Assembly: GCF_002155975.1 (NCBI RefSeq)
Contig: NZ_MUMI01000073.1
Span: 1-52,523, forward strand
From: Amycolatopsis kentuckyensis
Lineage (GTDB): Bacteria > Actinomycetota > Actinomycetes > Mycobacteriales > Pseudonocardiaceae
Direction of reading: 5' to 3'
DNA length: 52,523 bases
Part shown: positions 25,780 through 34,811 of the stretch, in pieces
Layout of the letters: each line of letters starts with the position of its first letter
How positions within the stretch are numbered: the first letter of the stretch is position 1
The notes under the pieces: model-generated
What the model was told of the DNA's origin: nothing
Seen by the model: only the letters and a program-made list of their open reading frames with translations
Database searches by the model: none
Made by a program: the position numbers and the translations under genes

Positions 25780-26348
25780 AGGCGGTCAAGCCAGGGGTGG
25801 TCCTCCTCCAGGGCCTGCGCGAGCCAGCGCCGCTGCGCCGCGTCGAGCACCGGGAGGGCCGCGGCGAAGTCCAGCTCGTCCTTGGGCCGGGTGCCGTGGG
25901 CCTTGGCGAACAGCTGCACTTCCGGCGCCAGGTAAGGGATGCCGTCGGCCGAGACGCCGCCCAGGGACGCGATTTCCCGGCGCACCGCGGGGTTCCGGCG
26001 GGAAACCCACTCGGTCCCCTCCGCCTTGTCCAGCATGCACTGGATCCGCCACGGCGCGGCCGCCGACGGGCGGCACCACACGTCGTCGATGTCGTCGCCC
26101 AAGACCTCGCCGCGCGCCCAGGGGCGCAGCGTGCCCGGCGGGTCCGCGGCCCACCACTCCCAGGTCGGCAGCGCCTCCTGGATCGCGAGCTGGTCGCGGC
26201 GGAGCAGCAGGACGTCGACGTCGGCGTGCTCGCGGAACGCCCGGCCCACCGCCAGTTCGATCGCGTAACCGCCGGCGATCCACCAGGGCGCGCGCACGCG
26301 CGAGAACAGCTCGGCCACCTCGGGCAGGGATGCGGGCTCCCAGCTCAC
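25776..26348 (-). CDS. nucleotidyltransferase-like protein (antibiotic type)
   Basis: 190 residues from the GTG at 26348, overlapping the upstream stop as GTGA. The polymerase-beta-type core WWIAGGYAIEL...FREHADVDVLLL has the GG and DxD elements of lincosamide/aminoglycoside nucleotidyltransferases. Later blocks (PYLAPEVQLFAKA, RPKDELDFAAALPVLD) also fit that family, which adenylylates small molecules. Many chromosomal relatives have no known drug substrate, so resistance is only a possibility. Translational coupling to a peptide-type binding lipoprotein is unusual. Confidence 0.78.
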   Translation of the reverse strand: MSWEPASLPEVAELFSRVRAPWWIAGGYAIELAVGRAFREHADVDVLLLRRDQLAIQEALPTWEWWAADPPGTLRPWARGEVLGDDIDDVWCRPSAAAPWRIQCMLDKAEGTEWVSRRNPAVRREIASLGGVSADGIPYLAPEVQLFAKAHGTRPKDELDFAAALPVLDAAQRRWLAQALEEDHPWLDRL

Positions 26349-27796
26349 GAGACGCCGATCCCCGCCAGGACCGGGCCGGTGAACGGCGTGGCCGTGACGT
26401 CGTGGACCCGGGGGGCCCAGACCGCGTGGCCGTGGCCCGACCACAGCGGGGCCACCGGCAGGTCGCGCAGCAGCTGGTTCTCCGCCAGCCGGTACAGCTC
26501 GCCCGCCTCCTCCGGGGTGGCCGCCGCGTCCGCGAGGGTGAGGTTCTGGCGGAAGACCTCGTCCGCGTAACCCGATTCCGACGCCAAGAGGGACAGCAGC
26601 TCGTACGGGCTCCCCGTGGCCAGCTTCACGTCCAGAGTGGACGGTCCGTCGAGCCGGTCCGTGCGCGGGGCGGCCTGTGCCGTCACGGAAACGTCCAGTG
26701 CCTTGTGCAGCCCGACCACCAAGGTCCGCGTCCATTCTTCCGCGCCTGGTCCGAAGTAGACGGTCGCGCCGCCGGGGAAGGCCGCCTGCTTCAGCAGGGC
26801 CTTGCCGGCCGCCGCGTCGAAGCTGCACGGGCGGCAGGTGCCCGCGCGCTCGCCCGGGGCGTCCGCGGGCGGCAGCATCGCCTTGGCCGGGTCGACCTGG
26901 TGCGCGAGCGGGCCCGCTTCCAGCGCCGCGCGGTCGACGCCGAGCGCGAAGCCGTGGCGGACCGTCGCGTCGGTGAAGCGGGGGTTCGTCACCGGGAACG
27001 CCAGGTAGCCCGCCTCGGGCAGGGCCCAGGACGCGTGGCGGTCGGCGAAGTCCCCGTGCATGGCGTCGTGCCGGTCGCCCGGGACCTCGGCGACGAGGTC
27101 GAGCGTGCCCGCCTTGACCGCGTCGTACTGGGCGGCCGGCTCGCCGACCCGCAGCTCGATCTCCGCTGCCCTCCCGGCGCCGACGCGCTTCAACGTGCCG
27201 CCGGAGCCCGGGTGCCAGCCGCCGTCCAGGCGATACGGGCCGTTGCCGACCGGCGCCTTCGCGAAGCCGTCCCAGTCTCGGGAAGCGAGCACCGACGCCG
27301 GCAGCGGGACCAGGCCCGGCGCGGCGAGCAGCGCGGGCACCTGGCCGGACGGCCGGTCGAGGGTCAGCGTGATCGTGTCCGGTCCCGCCGCCTTGATCTC
27401 GCGGGCGCGCAGGAGCTTCGTCAGCACCGGGGAGGACACCCAGCGCGACGACGCGATCGTCCGCCAGGTGTCCACATAGGCCTGGGCGGTGACCGGGGTG
27501 CCGTCGTGGAACGTCGCTGGCCGCAGCTTGACCGTCCAGTGCACCCGGTCGGTGCTCTCGATCGACGCCGCCGCACGCGGGGTGACCTTCCCGGACGCCG
27601 CGTCGTAGTCGGCGAGCGGCGTCCACAGTGCGCTGGTCACCAGCCGGCCGGCCTGGTCGGCGAGGTCGGCCGGCAGCAGCGTCGCGGGCTCCCGGATACC
27701 GACGGTCAGCACTCCGGGCCGGACGGGGTCGGCACCGGAACAGCCCGCGACGGCGAGGACGAGGACGGCGAGCAGGACGAACAGGCGCATGCGCAA
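26345..27796 (-). CDS. family 5 ABC solute-binding lipoprotein
   Basis: 483 residues. A lipoprotein signal (MRMRLFVLLAVLVLAVAGC) places it on the outer face of the membrane. It follows the SBP_bac_5 pattern (WTVKLRPATFHDGTPVTA; LTLDRPSGQVPALLA), so it should bind peptides, nickel chelates or similar ligands. No permease or ATPase genes are adjacent, making it an orphan that either serves a distant transporter or acts as a receptor. Its stop overlaps the start of the nucleotidyltransferase gene. Confidence 0.88.
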   Translation of the reverse strand: MRMRLFVLLAVLVLAVAGCSGADPVRPGVLTVGIREPATLLPADLADQAGRLVTSALWTPLADYDAASGKVTPRAAASIESTDRVHWTVKLRPATFHDGTPVTAQAYVDTWRTIASSRWVSSPVLTKLLRAREIKAAGPDTITLTLDRPSGQVPALLAAPGLVPLPASVLASRDWDGFAKAPVGNGPYRLDGGWHPGSGGTLKRVGAGRAAEIELRVGEPAAQYDAVKAGTLDLVAEVPGDRHDAMHGDFADRHASWALPEAGYLAFPVTNPRFTDATVRHGFALGVDRAALEAGPLAHQVDPAKAMLPPADAPGERAGTCRPCSFDAAAGKALLKQAAFPGGATVYFGPGAEEWTRTLVVGLHKALDVSVTAQAAPRTDRLDGPSTLDVKLATGSPYELLSLLASESGYADEVFRQNLTLADAAATPEEAGELYRLAENQLLRDLPVAPLWSGHGHAVWAPRVHDVTATPFTGPVLAGIGVS

Positions 27797-27895
27797 GTCC
27801 TACCAGTCGGAAGGCAACGAAAGACGGTTGTGTCCGGTTGATCTCCGTCGTACCGTTCGGTGGGTCACGCTCGCCGGCGTTCTGGGAGGTTTCGC

Positions 27896-29230
27896 GTGCG
27901 CACCTGGTTGCGGTCGTGCTTCGCCGCCGTCACCGTCAGCGCCACGCTGGTCGCGACCGGACTGCCGGCCGCGGCCTGCGGCGAGGACGACAAGCCAGCG
28001 ACCCCGGCCGCCCGCACCGCGGGTGACCCGGGCGCGGTCAAGAACGTCAAGGCCGTCGGCAACGTGCCCGACGCCGCCGGCGCCATCTCGATCGGCTTCC
28101 TCGACTACGGCCGCCGCGACGTCATGGTCGTGTCCGGCGAGTTCGGGCTCAAGGTCTACGACCTGACGAAGAACCCGGCCGCGCCGAAGCTGGTCGGGCA
28201 GGTCAGCCTGCCGGGCCTGTGGGAGACCGAGGACACCGAGGTCGACCAGGACCGCAAGCTGGTGTTCCTCTCCCGCGACCCGCGTGCGTACGGCGGCACG
28301 ACCCACACCGGCGAGTCCGGCATCTACGTCGTCGACGTCGCCAAGCCCGAGGCGCCGGCGATCCTCAGCTACGTGAAGGTGCCGGCCGGCCACACCACCA
28401 GCTGCGTCGACGGCTGCCGCTACCTCTGGACCGGCGGCCCGGCCAAGGCCGACGACCAGCCGGCCGACTGGGGCGGGCGCCCGATCTGGGTCACCGACAT
28501 CCGCGACCCGAAGCACCCGAAGGTCAACCCCCAGCCGATCGAGCTGGCCCGCAACGACGGCAAGACCGACTACGTGCACGACGTGCAGGTCGACGCCGAC
28601 GGCGTGGCCTGGGTGTCCGGCCGCGGCGGCGTCCGCGGCTACTGGACGAACGGCGTCCACCGCGACCCGCTTTCCGGGAAGATCCGCCGCGCCACCGCGC
28701 ACGAGCCGATCCCGTACGCCGGCGGCGGCATCGCCGAGACGGCCGCGCCGTCCCGGTTCATGCACAACAGCTTCCACCCGGCCGGCCACCGCGTCGGCGA
28801 CGGCGCTTGGCGCGGCCAGGACCTGATCTACGCGACGGAGGAGAACTTCGTCGACGGCTGCGCGGGCGACGGCGTCCTGACGATCTCGTCCTTGAAGGGC
28901 TCCTACCACGGCGAGGGCTGGCGCTCGACCCCGGAGAAGCCGTTCCGGCTGGAGAGCGTCGGCACGTGGAGCGTCAACGGCCAGGAGGGCAGCGACCCGG
29001 CCTCGGACGACTGCTCCGCGCACTACTTCGACGTCCGCGGCAAGGTCCTGGTGCAGTCGTTCTACGCGCAGGGCACCCGCTTCCTCGACGTCAGCGACCC
29101 GACGAACCCGCGCCAGATCGCCTACTACCGCCCGGCCGACGCGAGCGCGTGGGCGCCGTACTTCCACGGCAAGTACGTCTACGTCGCGGACAACACCCGC
29201 GGTATCGACGTCCTTCAGCTCACGAAGTAG
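27896..29230 (+). CDS. secreted LVIVD-repeat protein
   Basis: 444 residues from the GTG at 27896, seven bases after GGGAGG; an upstream GTG at 27860 would precede the signal with 12 extra residues. The N-terminal signal (about 1-27, ending LPAAAC) suggests export, and the Cys could be lipidated, although AAAC is a weak lipobox. Four or more LVIVD-type beta units follow, such as GLKVYDLTKNPAAPKLVG, GIYVVDVAKPEAPAIL and TRFLDVSDPTNPRQIAYY, probably forming a beta-propeller on the cell surface. Ligand unknown. The 3' end overlaps the convergent GNAT gene by 11 bp. Confidence 0.85.
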   Translation: MRTWLRSCFAAVTVSATLVATGLPAAACGEDDKPATPAARTAGDPGAVKNVKAVGNVPDAAGAISIGFLDYGRRDVMVVSGEFGLKVYDLTKNPAAPKLVGQVSLPGLWETEDTEVDQDRKLVFLSRDPRAYGGTTHTGESGIYVVDVAKPEAPAILSYVKVPAGHTTSCVDGCRYLWTGGPAKADDQPADWGGRPIWVTDIRDPKHPKVNPQPIELARNDGKTDYVHDVQVDADGVAWVSGRGGVRGYWTNGVHRDPLSGKIRRATAHEPIPYAGGGIAETAAPSRFMHNSFHPAGHRVGDGAWRGQDLIYATEENFVDGCAGDGVLTISSLKGSYHGEGWRSTPEKPFRLESVGTWSVNGQEGSDPASDDCSAHYFDVRGKVLVQSFYAQGTRFLDVSDPTNPRQIAYYRPADASAWAPYFHGKYVYVADNTRGIDVLQLTK

Positions 29231-29750
29231 CGGTCGGGCACCAGAAGCGGAGGCGCCCGGCCGGGCTGACGTCGGTGAGGACGCCGCCGTTGCGTTCGAT
29301 CACGCGGCGCGAGGCGTGGTTGTCCGGCGCACAGGTCAGCAGGGCGCGTTCGACGCCGGCGGCGTGGGCGGTCCGCAGGAGGGCCCGCAGCAGCGCGGTC
29401 GCGTGCCCCTGGCCGCGTGCCGACGGCCGGATGTCGTAGCCGATGTGCCCGCCGAACTCGGCCAGTCCGGCGGTGAGCCGGAGGTTGAGGCGGGCTCGTC
29501 CGAGGTAGCGCGGGCCGGCGGCCCACCAGTAGACGCGGTGCGGCACCCGGTCCCGCTCGACGGGGGCGGTCCCGCGGAGGCCGGCCTCGCGCAGGCTTTC
29601 CGTCCAGCGCCGGAACGCCGCCGGGTCGGCGAGGTCGTCCGGCCGGAGGTCGGTGTGCGAACCCTCGCGGTGGTACTCGCGCAGGGCGTCGAGGAACGAC
29701 TCGCGGTACCGCGAGCCGGGAACGACGAGCCGGGGCCGGGGTTCGGACAC
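29220..29750 (-). CDS. GNAT-family N-acetyltransferase
   Basis: 176 residues from the GTG at 29750 (SEPRPRLVVPG follows). An ATG 12 codons upstream would add a glycine-rich stretch. The acetyl-CoA motif is GHIGYDIRPSARGQGHATAL near residue 110, and CAPDNHASRRVIERNGG is the typical final GNAT block. Substrate unknown. Overlaps the LVIVD gene's end by 11 bp on the other strand. Confidence 0.88.
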   Translation of the reverse strand: MSEPRPRLVVPGSRYRESFLDALREYHREGSHTDLRPDDLADPAAFRRWTESLREAGLRGTAPVERDRVPHRVYWWAAGPRYLGRARLNLRLTAGLAEFGGHIGYDIRPSARGQGHATALLRALLRTAHAAGVERALLTCAPDNHASRRVIERNGGVLTDVSPAGRLRFWCPTATS

Positions 29751-29801
29751 CCCGCGACCATCCCCGGTACCGCCGCATCCGGGCAACGCCTTTTTGCGCC
29801 A

Positions 29802-29842
29802 CCGGAGGCCGCCGCCGGGGCGAACCCGGCGGCGGCCTCCGG
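29802..29842. terminator. perfect 18-bp GC hairpin after the sugar operon
   Basis: Arms 29802-29819 and 29825-29842 are exact reverse complements over 18 bp with a 5-nt loop, four bases beyond the stop of the alpha-glucosidase gene (minus strand). There is no T-run on that strand, so it may act as a stabiliser or a Rho-assisted terminator. Confidence 0.75.
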
Positions 29843-29846
29843 GGGG

Positions 29847-31424
29847 CTAGTGCCGCAGCCAGATCGCGGTGTCCGTGGGCAGGTCGGTCGAAACCGGTCC
29901 GCTGGCCAGCAGGATCTCGCCGTCGGGCAGCGGGACCGGCGAGGCCGAGAAGTTCAGCGCGAACGTGAACTCCGTCCCGAGCCGGAACGCCAGCACCCCC
30001 TCGCCCAGCGAGAGCCACTCGAGCGGGCCGTCCGGGAGGTCCCGCCGCAGCCGTAGCCCGGTGCGGTACAGCGACAGCATCGACGCCGGATCGGCCGCCT
30101 CCGCCTCGGCCGTGGAGTTCGCCCATTCGAGCGGCTGGGGGAGCCAGGTGCCGCCGGTGCCGAACCCGAAGGGCGGCTCGGACCCGGACCACGGGATCGG
30201 GACCCGGCAGCCGTCGCGGCCCGGGTCGGCGCCCCGGGTGCGGGCGAAGACCGGGTCCTGGCGGAGCTCGTCCGGGATGTCCAGCACTTCCCACAAACCC
30301 AGCTCTTCGCCCTGGTAGACGTACAGCCCGCCGGGCAGCGCGAGGGTCAGGAGCGCCGCCGCCCGCGCTCGGCGGGTGCCCGACTCGAGGTCCACCGGGG
30401 CCGAGTGCAGCCGGTTCGCGAACGAGAAACCCGTGTCCCCCTCGCGGCCGTAGCGGGTGACGTGCCGGGTGACGTCGTGGTTCGACAGCACCCACGCCGC
30501 CGGGGCGCCGACCTCGTCGTGCGCCTTCAGCGTGCGGGAGATGACGTCCCGGAAGCGCGCCGCGTCCCACGGGCAGACCAGGAAGTCGAAGTTGAACGCC
30601 GAATGCAGCTCGTCGCGGCGCAGGTAGCGTGCCGCCCGCGACATGTCCGGCAGCCACATCTCGCCGACCAGCACGCGCTCGCCGCCGTAGCTGTCGGCGA
30701 TCTTGCGCCAGGACCGGTAGATCTCGTGCAGCCCTTCCTGGTCGGAGAACGGCGTCTCGTCGCCGTCGTCGACGTCGGGCAGGTGCGGGTCCTTGACCAG
30801 GCCGTCGGCGACGTCGATGCGGAAACCGTCCACGCCGCGGTCGAACCAGAAGCGCAGCACGTCCTCGAACTCGGTGCGGATCTCCGGGTTGTCCCAGTTG
30901 AAGTCCGGCTGGCGGGAGCTGTAGAGGTGCAGGTACCACTCGCCGTCCGGGACGCGCGTCCAGGCGGACCCGCCGAAGCGCGACTTCCAGTTGTTCGGCG
31001 GCTCGCCGCCGTCCGGGCCGCGGCCGGGCCGGAACCAGAACCGCTGCCGCTCCGGCGAACCCGGGCCCGCCTCCAGTGCGGCCTGGAACCAGCGGTGCTC
31101 GTCGGAGCAGTGGTTGGGCACGATGTCGATGATCACCCGGATGCCCCGCGTGTGGGCCTCGGCGATCAGGTCCTCCGCCTCGGCGAGGGTGCCGAACAGC
31201 GGCTCGATGTCGCGGAAGTCGGCGACGTCGTAGCCGCCGTCGTCCATCGGCGACGGGTACCACGGCGTGAACCAGATCGCGTCGATCCCCAGGTCGGCCA
31301 GGTGGTCCAGCCGGGCGCGGACGCCGGCGAGGTCGCCGACGCCGTCGCCGTTGCCGTCCGCGAAGCTGCGGATGTACACCTGGTAGATCGCCGCGCTCCG
31401 CCACCAGCCGGTCTTGTCGGTCAC
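29847..31424 (-). CDS. GH13 alpha-glucosidase
   Basis: 525 residues from the GTG at 31424, preceded by AGGAGGGG. GH13 landmarks: IYQVYIRSFADGNGDGVGDL at the start, IIDIVPNHCSD (region I), nucleophile Asp204 in DGFRIDVAD, acid/base Glu255 in VGEMW and Asp317 in LSNHDV. No signal peptide, so it acts on imported oligosaccharides in the cytosol, releasing glucose. It is the last gene of the ABC importer operon, 32 bp after the second permease. Linked to GH87 glucanases upstream, its likely substrates are nigero- or other alpha-gluco-oligosaccharides. Confidence 0.93.
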   Translation of the reverse strand: MTDKTGWWRSAAIYQVYIRSFADGNGDGVGDLAGVRARLDHLADLGIDAIWFTPWYPSPMDDGGYDVADFRDIEPLFGTLAEAEDLIAEAHTRGIRVIIDIVPNHCSDEHRWFQAALEAGPGSPERQRFWFRPGRGPDGGEPPNNWKSRFGGSAWTRVPDGEWYLHLYSSRQPDFNWDNPEIRTEFEDVLRFWFDRGVDGFRIDVADGLVKDPHLPDVDDGDETPFSDQEGLHEIYRSWRKIADSYGGERVLVGEMWLPDMSRAARYLRRDELHSAFNFDFLVCPWDAARFRDVISRTLKAHDEVGAPAAWVLSNHDVTRHVTRYGREGDTGFSFANRLHSAPVDLESGTRRARAAALLTLALPGGLYVYQGEELGLWEVLDIPDELRQDPVFARTRGADPGRDGCRVPIPWSGSEPPFGFGTGGTWLPQPLEWANSTAEAEAADPASMLSLYRTGLRLRRDLPDGPLEWLSLGEGVLAFRLGTEFTFALNFSASPVPLPDGEILLASGPVSTDLPTDTAIWLRH

Positions 31425-31456
31425 GAAAGTGCCCCTCCTGAGTCGTTGTGGCAAGG

Positions 31457-32326
31457 TCAGCCCTTGAGGCTGCCGGCGGTCAGCCCGGCGAGGATCTGCC
31501 GCTGGAAGGCCAGGAACAACGCCACCATCGGCAGGCTGGCCAGCACCATCCCGGCGACGAGCACGTTGAGCGGCATGTCGATCGCCACCCGCTGCAGCAT
31601 CACCGAGAGCGTCTGCTTTTCGGTGTCCGGGAACACCAGCAGCGGCCAGATGAAGTCCTTCCACGCGGCGACCACCGCGAGGATCGACACCACGGCCAGG
31701 ATCGGCCGCGAAATCGGCAGGATGATCCGCCAGAGCGTGCGCACCGGCCCGGCGCCGTCGATGCGCGCCGCTTCGACCAGCTCGTCCGGGATCTGGTCGA
31801 AGAACCGTTTCAGCAGGTAGATGTTGAACGCGTTCGCCGCCGCGGGCAGCCAGACCGCGGCCGGTGAGTTGATCAGGTTGAGGTGCAGCAGCGGCAGGTC
31901 CGTCACCGTCACGTACGTCGGGACCAGCAACGCCGTGGCGGGCAGCATCAACGTCGCCAGCATCAAGCCGAGCACGACGTTGCCGAACTTCGGCCGCAGT
32001 TTCGACAGCGCGAACGCGGCCGGGACGTCGATGGCCAGCTGCGCCAGCCACGCGCCACCGGCGACGACCAGCGTGTTGAGGAAGTACTTGCCCAGGCTGA
32101 GCTGGTCCCAGGCGTCGGCGAAGGTTTCCGGGTGCCACTCGTGAGGGACGAGCGTGGCCGGCGTCTGCGCCAGTTCCTGCGGCGACTTCAGCGCCCCGGT
32201 GACGACCCAGTAGAGCGGGAACATGAAGGCCAGCACGAAAACCGCGAGCGTGCCCGCGAAGACGACGCCGTACACGAGCTTTCCGCGCGGGCTGCGCAGC
32301 GCACCGGGGGAAACGAGGGTTCTCAT
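31457..32326 (-). CDS. ABC sugar permease (MalG-type)
   Basis: 289 residues from the ATG at 32326, overlapping the first permease's stop as ATGA. Six hydrophobic segments and the EAA loop (EAARIDGAGPVRTLWRIILPISRPIL, in parts) of CUT1 sugar permeases are visible. It pairs with the MalF-type gene to import oligosaccharides delivered by the binding lipoprotein. The ATPase is not encoded here; actinobacterial CUT1 systems commonly share an MsiK-type ATPase made elsewhere. Confidence 0.93.
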   Translation of the reverse strand: MRTLVSPGALRSPRGKLVYGVVFAGTLAVFVLAFMFPLYWVVTGALKSPQELAQTPATLVPHEWHPETFADAWDQLSLGKYFLNTLVVAGGAWLAQLAIDVPAAFALSKLRPKFGNVVLGLMLATLMLPATALLVPTYVTVTDLPLLHLNLINSPAAVWLPAAANAFNIYLLKRFFDQIPDELVEAARIDGAGPVRTLWRIILPISRPILAVVSILAVVAAWKDFIWPLLVFPDTEKQTLSVMLQRVAIDMPLNVLVAGMVLASLPMVALFLAFQRQILAGLTAGSLKG

Positions 32327-33288
32327 GCCTGGTCCGCCTTCCGCGTCAGCCGCACGTACCACGCCGAGAACACGCCCAGTGCCACGAACAGCAGCAGGCT
32401 CATCGCGCTCGCCGAGCCGAAGTCGTTGTAGACGAAGGCGTAGCGGTAGAGCAGCAGGAGCACGGTCACCGTGGAGTCGTCCGGGCCGCCGCCGGTCATC
32501 ACGTACGGCTCGGTGAACACCTGCATGGTCGCGACGACCTGCAGCAGCAGGAGCACCAGCAGGACGAACCGCGTCTGCGGGAACGTCACGTGCCGCAGGC
32601 GTTTCCACAACCCGGCGCCGTCGAGCTCCGCGGCTTCGTAGAGCTCGCCGGGGATCGTGCCGAGCGCGGCGAGGTAGATCAGCGTGGTGCTGCCCATGTT
32701 GGCCCACGTCGAGACGAAGACCAGTGACAGCATCGCGGTCGTGCTCGAATCCAGCCACTGGCCGCCGGGGAGGCCGACCGCGCCGAGCGCGGAGTTGAAC
32801 AGGCCGGGACCGGGGTCGTAGAACCACTTCCACATCAGCGCCGTCACGACGGGTGGCAGCATCACCGGCAGGTAGACGGCGAGCCGGAAGAACGCCTTCG
32901 CGTGGCGGAGTTCGTTCAGCAGCACGGCGGTCAGGAACGGGACAGCGAAGCCGAAGACCAGCGCGAGTCCGGTGAACAGCAGCGTGTTGCGCCAGGCGAC
33001 GCCGAACAGCGGGTCCGCGAAGAGCCGCTGGAAGTTGTCGAAGCCGACCCACGTCGGCGCGTTGACGAAGTCGACCTGCTGGAAGCTCAGCAGCACCCCG
33101 CGCACGATCGGGTACCAGGAGAACAGCGCGAACACCACGAGCGCGGCGCAGAGCAGGCCGTAGGCGGTGACGTTCTCCTTGAGCTTGCGACGGAACCTGG
33201 CGCCTTCTCGGGCGGCGGCCGGGCGCCGGGCCCGCGACGGTTTCGCCGCGGGCCAGGCGAGCAGGCTACTTGACCTGGGCGAGGACAC
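32323..33288 (-). CDS. ABC sugar permease (MalF-type)
   Basis: 321 residues from the GTG at 33288, which lies 23 bp inside the binding-protein gene; no other start precedes the first membrane segment, so the overlap is probably real. About six membrane segments and the EAA loop (EAAELDGAGLWKRLRHVTFP) are seen. It forms the CUT1 permease dimer with the following gene. The N-terminal 35 residues are basic and probably cytosolic. Confidence 0.92.
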   Translation of the reverse strand: MSSPRSSSLLAWPAAKPSRARRPAAAREGARFRRKLKENVTAYGLLCAALVVFALFSWYPIVRGVLLSFQQVDFVNAPTWVGFDNFQRLFADPLFGVAWRNTLLFTGLALVFGFAVPFLTAVLLNELRHAKAFFRLAVYLPVMLPPVVTALMWKWFYDPGPGLFNSALGAVGLPGGQWLDSSTTAMLSLVFVSTWANMGSTTLIYLAALGTIPGELYEAAELDGAGLWKRLRHVTFPQTRFVLLVLLLLQVVATMQVFTEPYVMTGGGPDDSTVTVLLLLYRYAFVYNDFGSASAMSLLLFVALGVFSAWYVRLTRKADQA

Positions 33289-34642
33289 TGTTGACCTTCG
33301 ACGCGGCCGAGGAGAGCTGCTGGTCGATGTTCGCGTTCTGGTCGGTCAGCACCGCCTGCATCACGCTGTCGAGCGCGGCGTAGATCTGCTGCGCGTTCGG
33401 CGGCTCGATGCTGCCCTTGATCCGGCTCGTCGTGTCCACATAGGACTTGTAGTTCGCGGCGGGGACGTTGGCGTACTTGGCCTTCAGCGCCAGCTGCTGC
33501 TCGCGGACCGAGCCGGTCCAGACGTCCGGGGTCGGCTCGGCGGGCAGGCCGACCGGCTGCTTGCCGTCGACGTACTGCTGGATGTGCTTCTCGAAGCGGT
33601 CCGGGTTGAGGTACTTCCACTGGATCCACTCGAGGCCGGCCTTGACCTTCTCCGGGGACGCCTTCGGGTTGATCATGTAGCCCTCGCCGCCGAGCAGGGT
33701 GCCCTGGCCGCCGGGCATGCCCGCGATGCCGTAGTCCTCGTACTTGCCGTTGAACTGCTTGACCAGCACCGGGATGTTGTCCGGGGCGGCCATGTACATG
33801 CCGAGCTGGCCGGCGCCCATCATGCGCTGGACGTCCTGCGCTTCGAGCAGCTGCTTGGCACCCATGGAGTTGTCGGTCCAGCGCATGTCGTGCAGGTACT
33901 GGAGGGCCTGCTTGCCCTTCTCGTTCGCGAAGTCGGCGACCCACTTGTCGCCGTCCTTGCGGGCGATGTCGCCGCCCATCGAGTAGAGCCAGCCGGTCAG
34001 GTGCCAGCCGCCCTGGTTGTTCTTGCTGTAGTCGGCGTACCCGACGACGCCGTTGCCGAGCGCGGAGATCTTCTTCGCGGCTTCGCGGACTTCGTCCCAG
34101 GTCTGCGGCGGCTTGTCCGGGTCGAGTCCGGCCTTCTGGAACAGCGGGCGGCTGTAGAGCAGGCCCATCGTGTAGTTCATGGTCGGCAGGCCGTAGAGCT
34201 TGCCGTTCGCGTCGCGGAAGGTGTCCAGTAGTTCCGGCTTGAGGTCGCCGACGTGCGGAACGCTCTTCGCGGCTTCGGTGATGTCGGCGGCCTGGTGCCG
34301 GGCGATGATCTGCGCCGGGTCGGTGAAGTAGACGTAGTAGACGTCTTCGAGCTGCCCGCCGGCGAGCTTCGCGGAGAACGTCTTCGGGTCCATGAAGCCT
34401 TCGTGCGGGTCGATGTCGATGTTCGGGTGGGCGGCCTCGAACTCCTTGACGTCGGCGTCGAAGACGCTGCGCTCGAACGGCTGGCTGGTCGGCGGCTGCC
34501 CGGTGACGGTGATCTTGACCTTGCCGCCGGCCTGGGCGCCGGTGTCCCCGTCTCCGCAAGCGGCGACGGTGAGGGCGAGGCCGCCTGCGGCCAGCAGGCA
34601 CAACGTCCGGCGGGCGGCGGTTCTGGACCGGGGACTGCTCAT
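33266..34642 (-). CDS. ABC sugar-binding lipoprotein (family 1)
   Basis: 458 residues. The signal ends at a lipobox (LALTVAACG, Cys about residue 29), so the protein is tethered to the outer membrane face. It has SBP_bac_1 features (TQPPTSQPF, MNYTMGLLYSRPLFQKAG, GEGYMINPKAS). First gene of the operon binding protein-permease-permease-glucosidase. Its promoter, at 34690-34759, matches that of the GH87 operon, so its ligand is probably an alpha-1,3-gluco-oligosaccharide; the ligand is inference. Confidence 0.92.
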   Translation of the reverse strand: MSSPRSRTAARRTLCLLAAGGLALTVAACGDGDTGAQAGGKVKITVTGQPPTSQPFERSVFDADVKEFEAAHPNIDIDPHEGFMDPKTFSAKLAGGQLEDVYYVYFTDPAQIIARHQAADITEAAKSVPHVGDLKPELLDTFRDANGKLYGLPTMNYTMGLLYSRPLFQKAGLDPDKPPQTWDEVREAAKKISALGNGVVGYADYSKNNQGGWHLTGWLYSMGGDIARKDGDKWVADFANEKGKQALQYLHDMRWTDNSMGAKQLLEAQDVQRMMGAGQLGMYMAAPDNIPVLVKQFNGKYEDYGIAGMPGGQGTLLGGEGYMINPKASPEKVKAGLEWIQWKYLNPDRFEKHIQQYVDGKQPVGLPAEPTPDVWTGSVREQQLALKAKYANVPAANYKSYVDTTSRIKGSIEPPNAQQIYAALDSVMQAVLTDQNANIDQQLSSAASKVNSVLAQVK

Positions 34643-34689
34643 CTCAAGCCTCTTCTCGGGGTCGCGACGGCTGTCACGTGATTGCGGTC

Positions 34690-34759
34690 ACTCTAAAGTG
34701 GGAGACCGGATCGGCGCAATAACCCGACGAGACTCTGCAAGTTACGAACAGGCCGCAAG
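34690..34759 (-). promoter_or_regulatory. importer-operon promoter with shared operator block
   Basis: Minus strand: TTGCGC (34714-34719), 18 bp, TAGAGT (34690-34695). Upstream is CCTGTTCGTAACTTGCAG, preceded by a second CTTGCGG; the CTTGC repeats are 18 bp apart (34735-34741 and 34753-34759). CCTGT-N4-AACTTGC, TCGTC, TATTGCG and the -10 occur at exactly the same spacing before the GH87 operon (41150-41212). CTTGC direct repeats recall MalR-type sites in Streptomyces. Confidence 0.8.
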
Positions 34760-34762
34760 CGT

Positions 34763-34798
34763 GGGTGAGTGACGGGGTTCGAACCCCGTCGCTCACCC
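34763..34798. other. 36-bp palindrome resembling a tRNA T-arm
   Basis: The central 20 bp, GACGGGGTTCGAACCCCGTC, are perfectly self-complementary and are flanked by GGGTGAG and CTCACCC arms with one mismatch position. GGTTCGAACC is the tRNA T-loop consensus, but a 7-nt loop would leave a G-G mismatch and no tRNA body is present. It lies between the LacI terminator and the importer promoter, and may be a decayed tRNA end or attachment site, or a dimer-protein site. Confidence 0.6.
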
Positions 34799-34811
34799 GG
34801 GTCGGCCGCGC

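Noticed and set aside
34763..34798. A functional tRNA gene
   Set aside because: Only a T-arm-like palindrome is present; no anticodon arm, D arm or acceptor stem fits, and a 7-nt T-loop leaves a mismatched stem.
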